A DNA stretch of 64,000 nucleotides from Ascaphus truei (lineage: Eukaryota; Chordata; Amphibia; Anura; Ascaphidae): positions 139,705,048-139,769,047 of the forward strand of contig CM071570.1 of NCBI GenBank assembly GCA_036426205.1, written 5' to 3'. The first letter of the stretch is position 1. Each line of letters starts with the position of its first letter. Positions 1 to 11,615 of this stretch are shown piece after piece. The notes under the pieces were generated by a model. It was not told the DNA's origin. It did no database searches and saw only the letters and a list, made by a program, of their open reading frames with translations. The position numbers and the translations under genes were made by a program.

Positions 1-2
1 AT

Positions 3-895
3 AACAAAAAGAAGTGCAGGCTCCATAGCATGTAACTGTATAACAATAGGGTACATTTAATAAAGCAAGCAGTCCCAAAGAAATGCACTTACAAGATTCT
101 AAAAAAAACACACACGGGAGAGAAATCTCTATAGGGAGTCATCAACAGGGGTGGAGGAGTCTGAGATATAAAGGGTGCACCTGATCATCAGTTAATGGCT
201 GCATACAGCTACTGTCACGAGCTGGCGTCGCCCCGCAGCGTCTCACAATGCCTCACATGTTTTCCTCCATTTGAAAATAAGAATATTATTATTATTCATA
301 ATCACTTAGTTCACAATATTATGAGTATATATTATATTGAGAGGTAACTTATTAATTAAGTATAGTTTATTGTTGGTATTATCTTTTACCTTTAATATCC
401 ATGTGGTGTGAACAATTTAATGAGTTAAATATTGTCTTATATATACACTTTTTATATACATACACACTGTGAATTGTAGTGAACAATAGCAGTCAGTTCA
501 GTGATCTGTTGAATCAGCATCAGCAGATTCCAGTATTTGATGATATCTTTACCTGGACTCTAGACTATTTAATTGGCTACTTTGCACCAAATCGAACACC
601 CCTGATGAAGTCACTAGGCGTGACGAAACGTGTAGGAAAACAAGTGAGGCATTGTGAGACGCTGCGGGGCGACGCCAGCTTGAGGCAGGAGCTGTATGCG
701 GCCATTATCTGATGATCAGGTGCACCCTTTAAATCTCTGACTCCTCCACCCCTGTTGATGATTCCCTTTAGATTTCTCTCCCATGTGTTTTTTTTTTAGA
801 ATCTTGTAAGAGCATTTCCTTGGGACTGCTTGCTTTATTAAATGTACAGTACCCTATCTTTATACAGTTACATGCTATGGAGCCTGCGCTTCTTT
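3..895. repeat. Foldback element with ~260-bp inverted arms
   Basis: Bases 3-262 read as the reverse complement of 638-893 with roughly 90% identity by eye, including small indels. The arms enclose a unique centre at about 263-637. The window edge may cut the left end, so target-site duplications cannot be judged. The only open frame, 479-712, runs from the loop into the right arm and resembles no protein I recognise. A hammerhead-like motif lies in the loop just before the right arm. The transposon class is not determined. Confidence 0.8.
602..633 (+). other. Hammerhead-ribozyme-like core motif
   Basis: CTGATGA at 602-608 is followed by a hairpin whose 5-bp stem is GTCAC/GTGAC and then by GAAAC at 625-629, the order of the conserved hammerhead core (CUGANGA, stem II, GAAA). 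The bases after GAAAC (GTGTA) could form a minimal stem III and a GUA cleavage triplet. One extra A sits between CTGATGA and stem II, and stem I pairing is weak, so activity is doubtful. Related motifs occur near 25.9, 29.1, 55.5 and 56.2 kb. Penelope-like elements are known to carry hammerhead motifs. Confidence 0.3.
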
Positions 896-1900
896 TTGTT
901 TTTTGTTTCTAGGTCTATTAGTGGGTGGCTACACCACCTTTTAGAAGCTGCAAAGTGCTCCGCAGGATCTGGTTGTTGTAACTTTTACCTCTCTGGAGAA
1001 TTTATCAAGTGGAATCATTTGGATTTTATCCTTTTGGATTTATGACACTTTTTTCACAGTATCACTTCATGGTTTATATTTAATCATTTTATAATAGAAC
1101 TATCTTTAGTATAATATAATAATTGACTGTCTATCACTTTAAATTTCACAGTTATATCACTGTATTTTTTAACTTTAGTGCTACTTTTTGTGTGTGATTA
1201 TATATATATATATATACTTTGACTTTGCAAGTGCAAAAATGAATTATTTTGTCATGTGACATATTTAGCCATTGAATGGGTTGGAAGGGTGTTTCACCGT
1301 CTCATTTACCTGCTTTTTAAACTAAAGCATTTCGGTTACTGTATGTTGATTATTTAATGGAGCCAAACGTTTTTTTTGTATATATATATATATATAATTG
1401 GGACCCTTACAATTTGTTTTTGCATGAAGGGCCCACAGGGGTGGAGTCATTATACTGCCATTTCTGATGTGTCAAAGAAACCTCAAATACCCTATAACGT
1501 AACGGGCAATGCTGCGTTAAAGCCCAATCAGGGAACACACAGATTATGGCTACAGAGGTAGTTAATATTACTGCACCCACTGAACATACACACAACACAC
1601 TGGGGGTGAGGGGGCACTCAGTGTTTTGAATCAGCTCTGCACAAGTAGGGGGCATGGTCACTGCATTATTTCACCAATGGGAGCGCACCAACGGGTCCAA
1701 TAACTTTGGCTACATCTGTAACTTACCACTACAGACAAGGGAATACAACCGTGAGTGCTAATCACACAATAGCATCGAGTCCCGAGCTCAGCTTTACTAA
1801 ATGATAAGTCACAACTCATCTTATGACCCATTTATGGCTTTATATCATGTAGTAAGTGTTAGTCTAACTGCTAAATCAATTAAGGTACAATGTCACACCA
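896..1900. other. AT-rich sequence without a gene
   Basis: No coding evidence is seen. It holds (TA)n runs near 1199-1216 and 1377-1396. At 1697-1718 there is a stretch resembling one end of the MITE family found at 7407-7545 and 16801-16966 (shared TTGGCTACATCT), probably a decayed copy. Confidence 0.5.
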
Positions 1901-3228
1901 AGAAAAAAATGTTGCAATAGATGATATATCTTTATTTCATCAACAGAGATGGTGTCTAGACAAAATTTAGTTAACACTAGCAATTCAAATGAATGAAAAT
2001 TTGCACAATACTGTATTTACATATTTTAATTCATTAGTTCATAGCATTGCTTTTTCTTTCCAAAAAGGTAAAAACTTTTAGTAACATATAATAAGCGTAA
2101 ACAGCTCTCATATTTTTTTTTTACAAGAAAAACCACAAGAAAAAACCACAGTTACCTAGAAAAATAATAACAGACAAGCTTAAGAACTAGTACAATAAAA
2201 TGCTGCATTGAATTAAGTTACATCGCATAGAATCTGTGTAAAAAGTATGTAGAAAAAACACCTGATGTAACCTGTTACAGTCATTGACCAGTTATGAGAG
2301 GTACAGAGGATCTTACAGGTAGATGTGTGTGAAAACTGTCCATTCTGTTTGACGTGAGCAGGGAAAGGAAGGCAGAGGCCTCCACTTGCATACACCGATA
2401 GAACCCTGTTTGAATATGTATTGTAAAGTCTGTAAGGCAAACATGAGGTGCACTTGTATCCAACGGATTCTACAACAATATGAAGATTCTGATATCAGCA
2501 ACCCAAGGAGAGATTTGCATTGCTTTGTTCAGGATAAGTGATATCCAGACTTTATATGTCTCACGTCAACGGGAGTTCAAAAGAATCAAAAACACGTAAG
2601 AGAGAACAATCAATGAGTTTATCCACAATTAACCTGGCTGTTACCAGAACCCTACATTTCAAGATACGGCATTCGATAATGAATTGGCATTGCTATTTCA
2701 TAGCAACTTTCCACGTTTTATTATTTCACCACAATCCATATCTTAACAAAAAGTGAATTTGAGTGTGTTTTGTTTTAGAAGCAATTCAGCAAATAGTGAT
2801 AGTCTCACATGCATTGGTTTTGAAGAGGCGTTGTATAACAGGAAGAGACATCTGAAAGATCCTGACATACATTTGCTAAATACATTTAGTTAGTTCTATA
2901 ATCAGACTTAAACAAAACAATGATGGCCAGGCCAACGTTGTTTGAAAGTCAACAATGTGAGAGAGGTTTAGGGACAGGGGACTAGGTGTCAAGAGCATAA
3001 AGAAAGAAAATGTACATAAGTGCTCAGTTCTAGTCGCCTTCTACCTCCCAGTCAGGGGTTCAAAGATAACATGCATGAAATTAGCTGCCTAAAAAGTACA
3101 GCTAATTAGTGCCCATGTGAAATATTCGACACTGGTGTCTGCATGACAGTAATACCGCGCGCCCATCTAATTTTACAGGTAGATGATGTGTTACAACAAA
3201 AGAAATATGGTATAATACATTTGTTGCT

Positions 3229-3272
3229 GGGGGGAGGGTGGGGAAGGGGGGAGGGTGGGGAAGGGGGGAGGG
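3229..3272. repeat. 17-bp G-rich tandem repeat (G-quadruplex potential)
   Basis: About 2.6 copies of a 17-bp unit made of six G, A, three G, T, four G and AA. The G runs on the + strand fit the G-quadruplex pattern. A minus-strand transcript would carry the C-rich complement. Confidence 0.8.
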
Positions 3273-4219
3273 ACAGCAAAACATTTTCCCTTAAACAGCA
3301 AAACGAGATACATACAGGGCTTGTTTATGATGTAAGGGACATAGTACTAACAGACTGCAGTAAAAACTACTGTGGTTGCCATTTTTTTTCTTCCTTTTTT
3401 TGGTTGGATAGTGCACACATACAGCATAATTAGGAGCGAATATATTGGACACAAACTGCCCACTGCTTTCAAGTAATCTGATAACATTGGAATACGAGTA
3501 GAACTTTGCTGTTCATTAATTGCTATGTATAAATAGGTCAGCTCCCCTCCAAATGCGAGTGGCTGTCAGCACGAAATAATGTAACCGCGTCTCCTTTTCT
3601 CATCAGCGGGGCACAGTCATGGAACCCGTTTAACCATTTAAGTGCTGGAGGGACCTGCAGCACATTGCTTTGCACTGAAAAGGGTAAATGTGGTTCCACA
3701 GTATGCACAGCTAGAATAAAATACGGAGTATGGAAAAGAACATCTTTTTACTTTATAAGGAGAAAAAAAAAATTTCACTGTCACATATTCCTCCTTTATA
3801 AATCCTCTATTTATAATGCGTGTATACTTTTATGTACACAGACAGTAGGTCATCATATATGGTAATACAGCATCCAAATGGATGCCAAAGTCATTAAATA
3901 TTACAGGACTTTTGTTTCATAAATACATAAACTTACGTTAACGCACATATATGTTTAGCAAAACATCTGACTATATACAAGAAGTGGATGAATGTTTTAG
4001 CTGCATGAGCCACAAAAGTTGCTAAATGTAAAGGTTACGTAATAGTATTTTGTGAATGCCATAACGTCGCTCAGAAATGGACATGGAGAAAATTGGTCGG
4101 CTCCTCTTACCCCGTATGCAATGGCTGTATGTACAGTAGGAACTGTGTTTATAAGTATTTTTATATACTGAAACCTAGATACAGTATCTCCTTTTGATTA
4201 AAGCTAATTTCTCTGTGTT

Positions 4220-4510
4220 GGGGATTAAAAACCCCGGAGCTGATCGGTGGTCCCCCTACGTCTAGGTAACCCCCGTTCCCGAGAAATTTGTAGTTTTCTT
4301 ATGCCGGTTTTGACACACATAAAAACAACAAATATGTCTGCAGGACTACAAATATTGTGTCACCAGCATGTTTGTAATCTGGCGGACCACCAGCTTTTCT
4401 ATTGGCCTCTGGCGCGAGCCCTGACCCTGGAACATTTTAAACGTTACAGGCTGGCTGATGATCAGCTGGCTCCACCGCTTGTGAATCCGGGGGGTTCCAG
4501 ACGTTGAGTG
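4220..4510. other. Moderately GC-rich segment, unclassified
   Basis: More CpG-rich than its surroundings and probably an old repeat: it has a ctgatcggtggtcc stretch near 4239 and a loosely inverted gctgatgatcagctgg stretch near 4453. No convincing terminal repeats and no recognisable protein. Confidence 0.25.
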
Positions 4511-5039
4511 ACCACAGAAGAAGTCCGGATTGCTGCTTCCACCGTGTAATCAAGATCCCATTCATCAGGCCCAATCACAAGTCAACACCAATCATGGTTT
4601 CCTGGTTATGAGTACACACATTGTACCTTGACTGTACTTTTAAACTAGTGTGTCATTATACTGTACATTGTTATCCCTACTGTGCTACATTGTTTATCAT
4701 CTTAGTTAGCCTGAGAGGTTCCCCTATATAAAATAAAAATCCACATGGTAGGATTGTAAGTCATCTTTTAATCATTTGTACGATGATCTGCTCCTTGTAT
4801 TGTTCTAACGCTTTGAGTATATAACACGCTTCAAATCTACTTTACCCATGGTAGCCGTTCCCTTCCAAAAAAAATAAATGATATAGGAATGAGCTCTGGT
4901 GTAGTTAAGTGCTATTTTAAATGAACCAAAGAAAATTGGGCAAGGGAACAGAAGAGTGCATATTTTAAAAAGTGCTTCAATTTTCAGAGTCTCCCCCAGC
5001 CTCCTAAAAGAATGTGGGATGGACCGCACTGTTAAACAT

Positions 5040-5525
5040 CTAGGGGCTTATGCAGAGACGTTAGAGAATGGAAATAGCGCTATCTTTTGGCGAAAATACC
5101 CATCAGAGAAGCTTGTCCTCCCGAGAACATGGCGAGATTCACAAAATCAGCCACAACAGGTTTCGTTACTTTAAAATTCGCCAAACACGTGGCGAGAACA
5201 TTAAATTCGCCATGTTTAGATAGGGTGGTATGCCAGTAGCATCGATGCGCTTGAACGCGCCATTATGCCCCATAATATGGCGAGTTCCATGTCGCCAGCA
5301 AAACTTGGCAATTTGCTGCAGTTCGCCGCGGTACTGGTCACACGTCAGATTTGCATAGAGGAAAATTGGCTATACAGCTTGCGCCACGGCGAGTTTAACG
5401 CTATCAACAAGTCTACAAGAAGGTAACGCTGTTTCCTGCATCCTCCCATATTTAACGCCAATTCTGTGGCTATTTTAGTGCCGTTTTCCCTTTTACTAAC
5501 GTTGATCTCTGCATAAGCCCCCTAG
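5040..5525. mobile_element. MITE with CTAGGGGCTTATGCAGAG terminal inverted repeats
   Basis: The left end CTAGGGGCTTATGCAGAG and the right end ATCTCTGCATAAGCCCCCTAG are reverse complements over about 20 bases. The similarity continues inward as an AACGTTAG-type tract. The CTA at each edge may be a 3-bp target duplication or part of the repeat. The GGGGCTTAT-type end and 3-bp duplication would fit the PIF/Harbinger superfamily, but that assignment is inference. No transposase is encoded. Confidence 0.8.
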
Positions 5526-5969
5526 TGTACGATCCATATCCTATTAGCAGTTGACATGAACCTATAATTCCTGGGTTCATCCAATTCCTGCAATAAAGCC
5601 ATGTCTCTATTAAGAAAATTAACATCTGATGTTATGAATATCAATGCTGTTCCTTTTGTACCCAAGGGTATTATACGCGTAGCCCTTTCTAAAATTAAAA
5701 TACACCATTATGGCTCATGACAGGTGAAGGGCCTGCAGTTGTGGTCATTCCACCAGCATAGGTATCCCTAGCATTAGATTTAACTTTGGGAAAAATGTAC
5801 AGATTGTATAGTCCCCTTCTGAAAAGGAGAATAGAAAATTCGCAGCACTGCTTAATGGACTCAAAGTAGGTTGCATTATTTTTCTTTTACAGGCAAAGTA
5901 CTTCTGATAAACTTCAGTCCACTGATAAGCCACAACCTACAATGTGAATTGAAGCAGCAATGTAATAGA

Positions 5970-6138
5970 CATGGGGTGGCCAACTCCAGTCCTCAAGAGC
6001 CACCAACAGATCGGTTTGCAGGATATCCCTGCTTCAGCGCAGGCTGCTCAATCTGTCTCAATCTGATTGAGCCACCTGTGCTGAAGCAGGGATTTCCTTA
6101 AAACCTGACCCGGTGGTGGCTGGAGTTGGTCACCCTTG
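5970..6138. mobile_element. Palindromic hAT-like MITE (GGTGGCCAAC family), copy 1
   Basis: The left half (GGGGTGGCCAACTCCAGTCC...GGATATCCCTGCTTCAGC) is mirrored by the right half (GCTGAAGCAGGGAT...GGAGTTGGTCACCC), so almost the whole 169-bp element is one long imperfect palindrome. Further copies occur at 29564-29736, 46883-47711 (split) and 49674-49849. The CAGGGGTGGCCAAC ends are hAT-like. Confidence 0.85.
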
Positions 6139-7406
6139 TAATAAACACTATAAATTGCCCTGCGTCTCATTACTATTTCTCATAGTCACTACATTTGTTA
6201 TTGGCTCGGTTTGAGCTCACTGTGATAGTGTACCAGAGAAAGGAAATATACGGAATCAGGACAAACAAAACAGAGAGAAAAACGTACTAATATCCAACTG
6301 TTTGGGTAAAAAAGCTAGAGACAAAGTAACGGTAAAAAATGGGTAAGACAAGGCAACAGATAAGCTGGTAATATCGAAAAGCCATACAATGTTACTGAAA
6401 ATATCCTCCCGACATGTGGAACAGCATGGTTCAAAACCAATCATCTCGTGTTATCCACTACACACACAAAATACATTATATATATATATTTATATGATAC
6501 AAAATTCTTAAACCATGATATAAATGTCAAACTATTAAATAAGATTTGTCTACACTAAATTGTGAGGGCTTGTGGCTTTGCCAGACAGCAGGCGATTTCC
6601 TGCAGAGGGAACTTTTCACCCAAATGGAACCGCTCACACACCACAGCCATCTTTGCTCTCCATATAAAGAAACATTTTTGTGTCAATAATGTCATGAGGG
6701 TAGGAGACCGACAAACAAAATAACTTATGCTCAGGCCATCACAATACAAAAAAAATGCCCATTTTAAATTGGGAAAATACTGCAGGAAAATGGGACCCCA
6801 AGTCCCAGGTAGTAGCAGAGTCCTGGAGACTGGCTCTAATCCCAGTGTTAGCGCAAATGACCATCTCCTTGCACAGATTAAGCTACTTGTGGCAATGACA
6901 GAGATTCACTGTGCGTGGGAATTATACTGCTTTATACTGCTGCATCCACGGTTAGTGCTTTGTAAATTAAAAGAAAATATACTTCATTTTGAAGGTTGTT
7001 AACAGTTGGATTATAAATTGACTAATAGGGTCTGTAATGCTGCTGATCAATATGTTTCTCATTAAGAGCTCTGCTCAACAGTTAATTTTAGTTTAGCTAT
7101 GTTAATATGAAGGGTCTTTGTCATTGAGACATTGATCTCAATGAGCCAACACAATAGATGCTTATTTGCAAATTGCAATATTCTCAATGGAAGACACAAG
7201 GGCTTTCAGAGGGACGTTAATTCAATGGCAATAATGAGATTGTAGAGTAGTGCCTCTTATAAATTCTGTTCTAGAACACGTTTCCTTATGTACATTAAGA
7301 AACACAACATCAATCCTGAATTTCCTTTGTAAAACAAGAATGCTTAGTAAAAAATAAAAAGTTAAATTCACAACCATGTGAGAGTGAAAATAAAAAGTTG
7401 CGTGTA

Positions 7407-7545
7407 CAGATAAAGCCAACGTTATTGGAACGTGTGGATAGCCACGCCCCACTCACACGTGGCTGATTTAAATCACTGTCTGGTGGTGCATTGTGTATGT
7501 CCCACAGCAGCACGCCACGTGTAGCAATAACGGTGGCAACATCTG
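7407..7545. mobile_element. Small MITE (GCCAACGTTATTG family)
   Basis: The ends CAGATAAAGCCAACGTTATT and AATAACGGTGGCAACATCTG are imperfect inverted repeats. It has the same ends as the better preserved element at 16801-16966. No coding capacity. Confidence 0.7.
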
Positions 7546-9834
7546 TATTATTCTTTGTATCCATTTACCTGGATATATAGGGAGAGATACAAAGATGATA
7601 CAAGTTCACTGTATTGCCTATTTCTTTTGGAATATACAAATAATGACTTGGTAACATTACCATTATTACCCTGCTGTTGCACTGCCATGCAATGTTGACC
7701 TCATCAAGCTGTGAAAGCGGTGGCCCCCAATCAGCCAGTATTATGCTTCTGGCTACATTTTACCATTATCTTTTTCCATCAGAGGTGCGTAATAAAATTA
7801 GGATATTGTATCAACCTTGGATGACCTAGTATAACTGTTTCCCATTATTCTCTAGATACGCTACAGTAAATGATATGACAACATTCAGAATACAACACTA
7901 TCCATATCTCCTTCAGAGGAGTAACACCTGAGACGTATACTACGTTTATACAGAATTGTGTTTAAAATGGGATACTAGTGCTAAATCCCTCAGGTCTACT
8001 CAATGTAACACTTTTGGTCTCATCTGAAGCGGTGACAAACAGCTTGAACACAAGCTTGTGTGCCATGTTTCATTTTACAGAGCAGCCACTGGGCATTTAA
8101 CAAATAGTTTTCACTAAGACAAGCGGAGCAGGTGTGACCTAAAAGATCCCAGTTAATTCACGGATATCATTTTTTTTTTTAGCAAAGGACGCTCATCACA
8201 AGAGTTCCAGTTAAGATTTCGCTAACTACCACTGCAATAGGACACTGCTGCAGTGCAGCGACTCTTCCATACGTTCTGCCAGCTCACTGTAGAAGATGAT
8301 TGAAATTCATCAATGGGTTTTAAAGAATAAAGGTCAAGAAAAAGTCATTTGACTTCTCAAGCTTCTCAGCCATACAACCAAAATATGCACCCTAAGTGTC
8401 GGTTATCGTATCTCGCAGGCAATGTTCTTTACAGTATTATTCCTATTTTGCTTTTTTTTTCTTCATATGATGGAGGGAATATAATTACATATATGAACAT
8501 GTAAACAAAATATAGCCATCAAAAAGACAGAATAAATGACTTACACAAACAAATAAATACAAAGGTGTTTTGAACAGCATCAGATCTGATGCCACTGTCA
8601 ATTAATTGCCGGAGAAAACCATGAAAACTACAAAGAGATTCCCGTACAGTATTTCACCTTCTTCCTTTGTTTATTTTCAGGGCCGCTATACTAGTTCACT
8701 TTGTTTTCAAGAAGCCGTTTTTTAATTTCATCAAAGCGCAGCTAATGAACTTGAAATCAGTCACATTTGACAGTGTAGCATTTCTCTTAACTAAAGAAGT
8801 AGGAATATAAAGCATGACGGAAACGAGTTCATATGGCAACACAGATACACTGTACCCAAGGTAAAAGACAGTGCACATTGACATTTGCATGATCACATGG
8901 GCTTTATGCAACATTTCTAGTATATTAACCATTTCAGACACACTTCAAAACGTATTATTTTTTTAATATCTCCTTTAATGAAATATATTTTTTACTTTTT
9001 AGAGTTTATTGGATTTTCTGTGATTGTTATTTAATTTAAAAAAAAAAAAATGAACTCTTTGTCACCCTAAAAATGACGGCCACAAATTTCAACACCAGAC
9101 TAAGCAGCTTCAACAGTGCGTAATGCGATTATTAGTCTAAAGAAAATCCTGGTAATAAATGTACAGATTGAACAAGATGGTTAAACTGAAAGATTGCGTG
9201 ATATAGGATTGTGAAGAACAGATGATATCCAGCAAAAGGGAGTCGGACATACCAGTGAGATATTATGAAGTTATGGTCTGCTAGTAAATCAAAGCTCAAG
9301 TCTACCCCTCTGTACAAGTTCATGAGCTACAAAATGATTCCTCCATATATACAGCACTTTAAATAACTAGTTCCTCATTATATATCAAAGAGATTGGCGC
9401 TTTATACTAACCAACTGGGAAGGTTACATTTTTTTTTAAATAAAATAAACTAAAAGTACAGCAGATAAACAAGTATCGTGGTAAATACTTTGTGGCCTGA
9501 TCGTCCTTCATGCTCCATCCAGATGACCTTGATTGTGGTGTCATTCACATTCGGGTTCTAGCTTACACAAGCCTGGTCTAACAGGAGCAGAGAGACGACT
9601 CCACAGGGTATCTACCTTTGACTGTTTTTGCCTGTGAGTTGTGCACAAAATTTAACAGCAAAAACAGGGACCTCCTTTCATTAACTAGCAGGGATCAGTG
9701 CTTAGTTGAAGCTCAGATTCTACTGTATTAAATTTGACATGTACAAAATGTCTGGATTGAATGTTTTGGGGGTATTTATTTTGAGGCCCTCAATCAATAT
9801 GCTGTGAAGTTTCTGATCTGAGAAGAGTTTAGTT

Positions 9835-10371
9835 CTAGAGATGGGCGAACTAGTCAAAATCCGACCTGCGGATTTGTGTCCAAAGTCCGATCTGCGCACA
9901 GATATCCGAAGGTGGAATGAGCACTAACACATTTGGGCGTATTCTCCTGAATCTGTCATCAGTTTCCCTACACTGATCGTATTTTACAGTAAATGTGATC
10001 ACAGTCTTTCAAAAATGCTTAGCGCACCCCCCCCTCTTACTAACTCACTGTTTCAGGGTGTTAAAGATGTTCACTTTGTGACAGCGGGAAGGGAAAGGGT
10101 GTGTGGCACTGGGCTGGAGGCCAGGTTGGTGTGTGGGTCGGCAGGTAGGGGAACTTTAGGGAGGGATTTTTATACATTAAAATCCATGTGCGAATTTGGA
10201 TGTTTAAAAATCCAAATGAGTCTACACATTTTCAGTTATAGAAAAAACAATAAAAAAAAACCCAAACAAATGTGCCTTTTTAAGACCGATCTGGGAAAAT
10301 CAGTGCATGAAAGGAGCTTGCAAACCCACAGCCGATTTGAATTTCTGCGAAAAATTCACACGTCTCTATTT
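9835..10371. mobile_element. MITE with CTAGAGATGGGCGAAC-type ends
   Basis: It starts CTAGAGATGGGCGAAC and closes with TTCACACGTCTCTATT, an imperfect inverted copy of that start. The interior alternates AATCCGACC- and AAATCCAAAT-type tracts typical of degenerate short inverted-repeat elements. The overlapping 142-codon frame at 10015-10443 has no protein-like features. Confidence 0.55.
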
Positions 10372-11391
10372 GGTTCCATTCAAATTAAGGAGATTAAGAT
10401 ATTCTCCGGCACAAAGAACACAGATTCACAGAATATTGAATAGGGACCTAAATGTTATATCAGAGGTGGTACTCGTTCCCTGCATCTCCAGACCCGTTTA
10501 AACAATGCCTATGAGCACATTTGTCACAAATAGCTTATTACCTATGCAAAAATCATTGAATTCCTACACATTACCATTATGCTTTAGGAATCACTCATGT
10601 TATTAGACATGCAGATCTAATACTTTTTAAAACAAAGGTTAATACCAACATTTTTCAGCTTGTATATTTCTATAATCCCCCCCCCCCCCCCATTTTTTTT
10701 TATTTTTTAAATTGTATGATTATGATTCCCTTTGAATGCAATAGCTTATCACCATACAAAAATGGCACAAAAACACATAGGACGAGAGGGGCACTTTCTT
10801 ACTTCACAGCAGAAAGACTGTCATTTGGTTGGAACAGAAGACTACAAGTAAATCTATGGCAAAAGTGCGAGTCTAAGAGCATGAATCCAAGGAGGAACAA
10901 CGGAGAAAAGGGTGTGAGAGTTGATTGAAGCCACCTCCCATGTAAACACCATTGTGGAGCAGGCTGATGTTCCTTCAAAAGTTAGGTATCACTTCACCCG
11001 AATGTACAAACACAATGACATCACCAATTAGACACAATGCCTATTTGAGCCCAGAACAAGGTCGTGAGTTAGCTACAGTGAGCAGCAGCAATAAAAATAG
11101 CAGTCTACTCAAATTTGAATAAATGTTCTAGTGAAACTTTTAAAGAACTCATTTTATACTTTCTAGAGTCCCTCTTAGATTTATGTTCAACTCATGTTAC
11201 AATCCATATACATCTGCTTTTATTGGGATTCTTTTATGTCAATAGTTGCAGTAGTTTTCTCATGTAGATATACCGAGATATACTGAGAAAATGTACTGTG
11301 AGGTTAAAAGCCAATATCATGATTTTGATAAAATGGGAGATGATGAGAGATTTGAAACGAAGACACAAAGAATGTTAAGTAACAGAGTTCT

Positions 11392-11615
11392 TGTGCGTCA
11401 CGGCGTCCTAGGGCCGTCACGGAGCTGGTTCGCGAACCGCTCACGTGACCTGCGTGTCGCACCAAGAAATCAGTTTCAACTGATTCCTTGCGCAACGAGC
11501 GCCCCCCTCCTGCCTCCGCCCGCATGGTCTATGGGCGCGATCAATGCCTTAAGGCAATCTGATTGCGCCCCGTGCGTTCGCTTCCGCCCGGTCTCCCACA
11601 CCATGGACTCAGCAT
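11392..11615. mobile_element. GC-rich MITE, decayed copy
   Basis: Shares a long core with the element at 40071-40385: GGAGCTGGTTCGCGAACCGC, then CACGTGACC, then a small hairpin around AAATCAGTTTCAACTGATT, then CCTTAAGGCAATCTGAT. Its outer ends are eroded. Confidence 0.7.
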
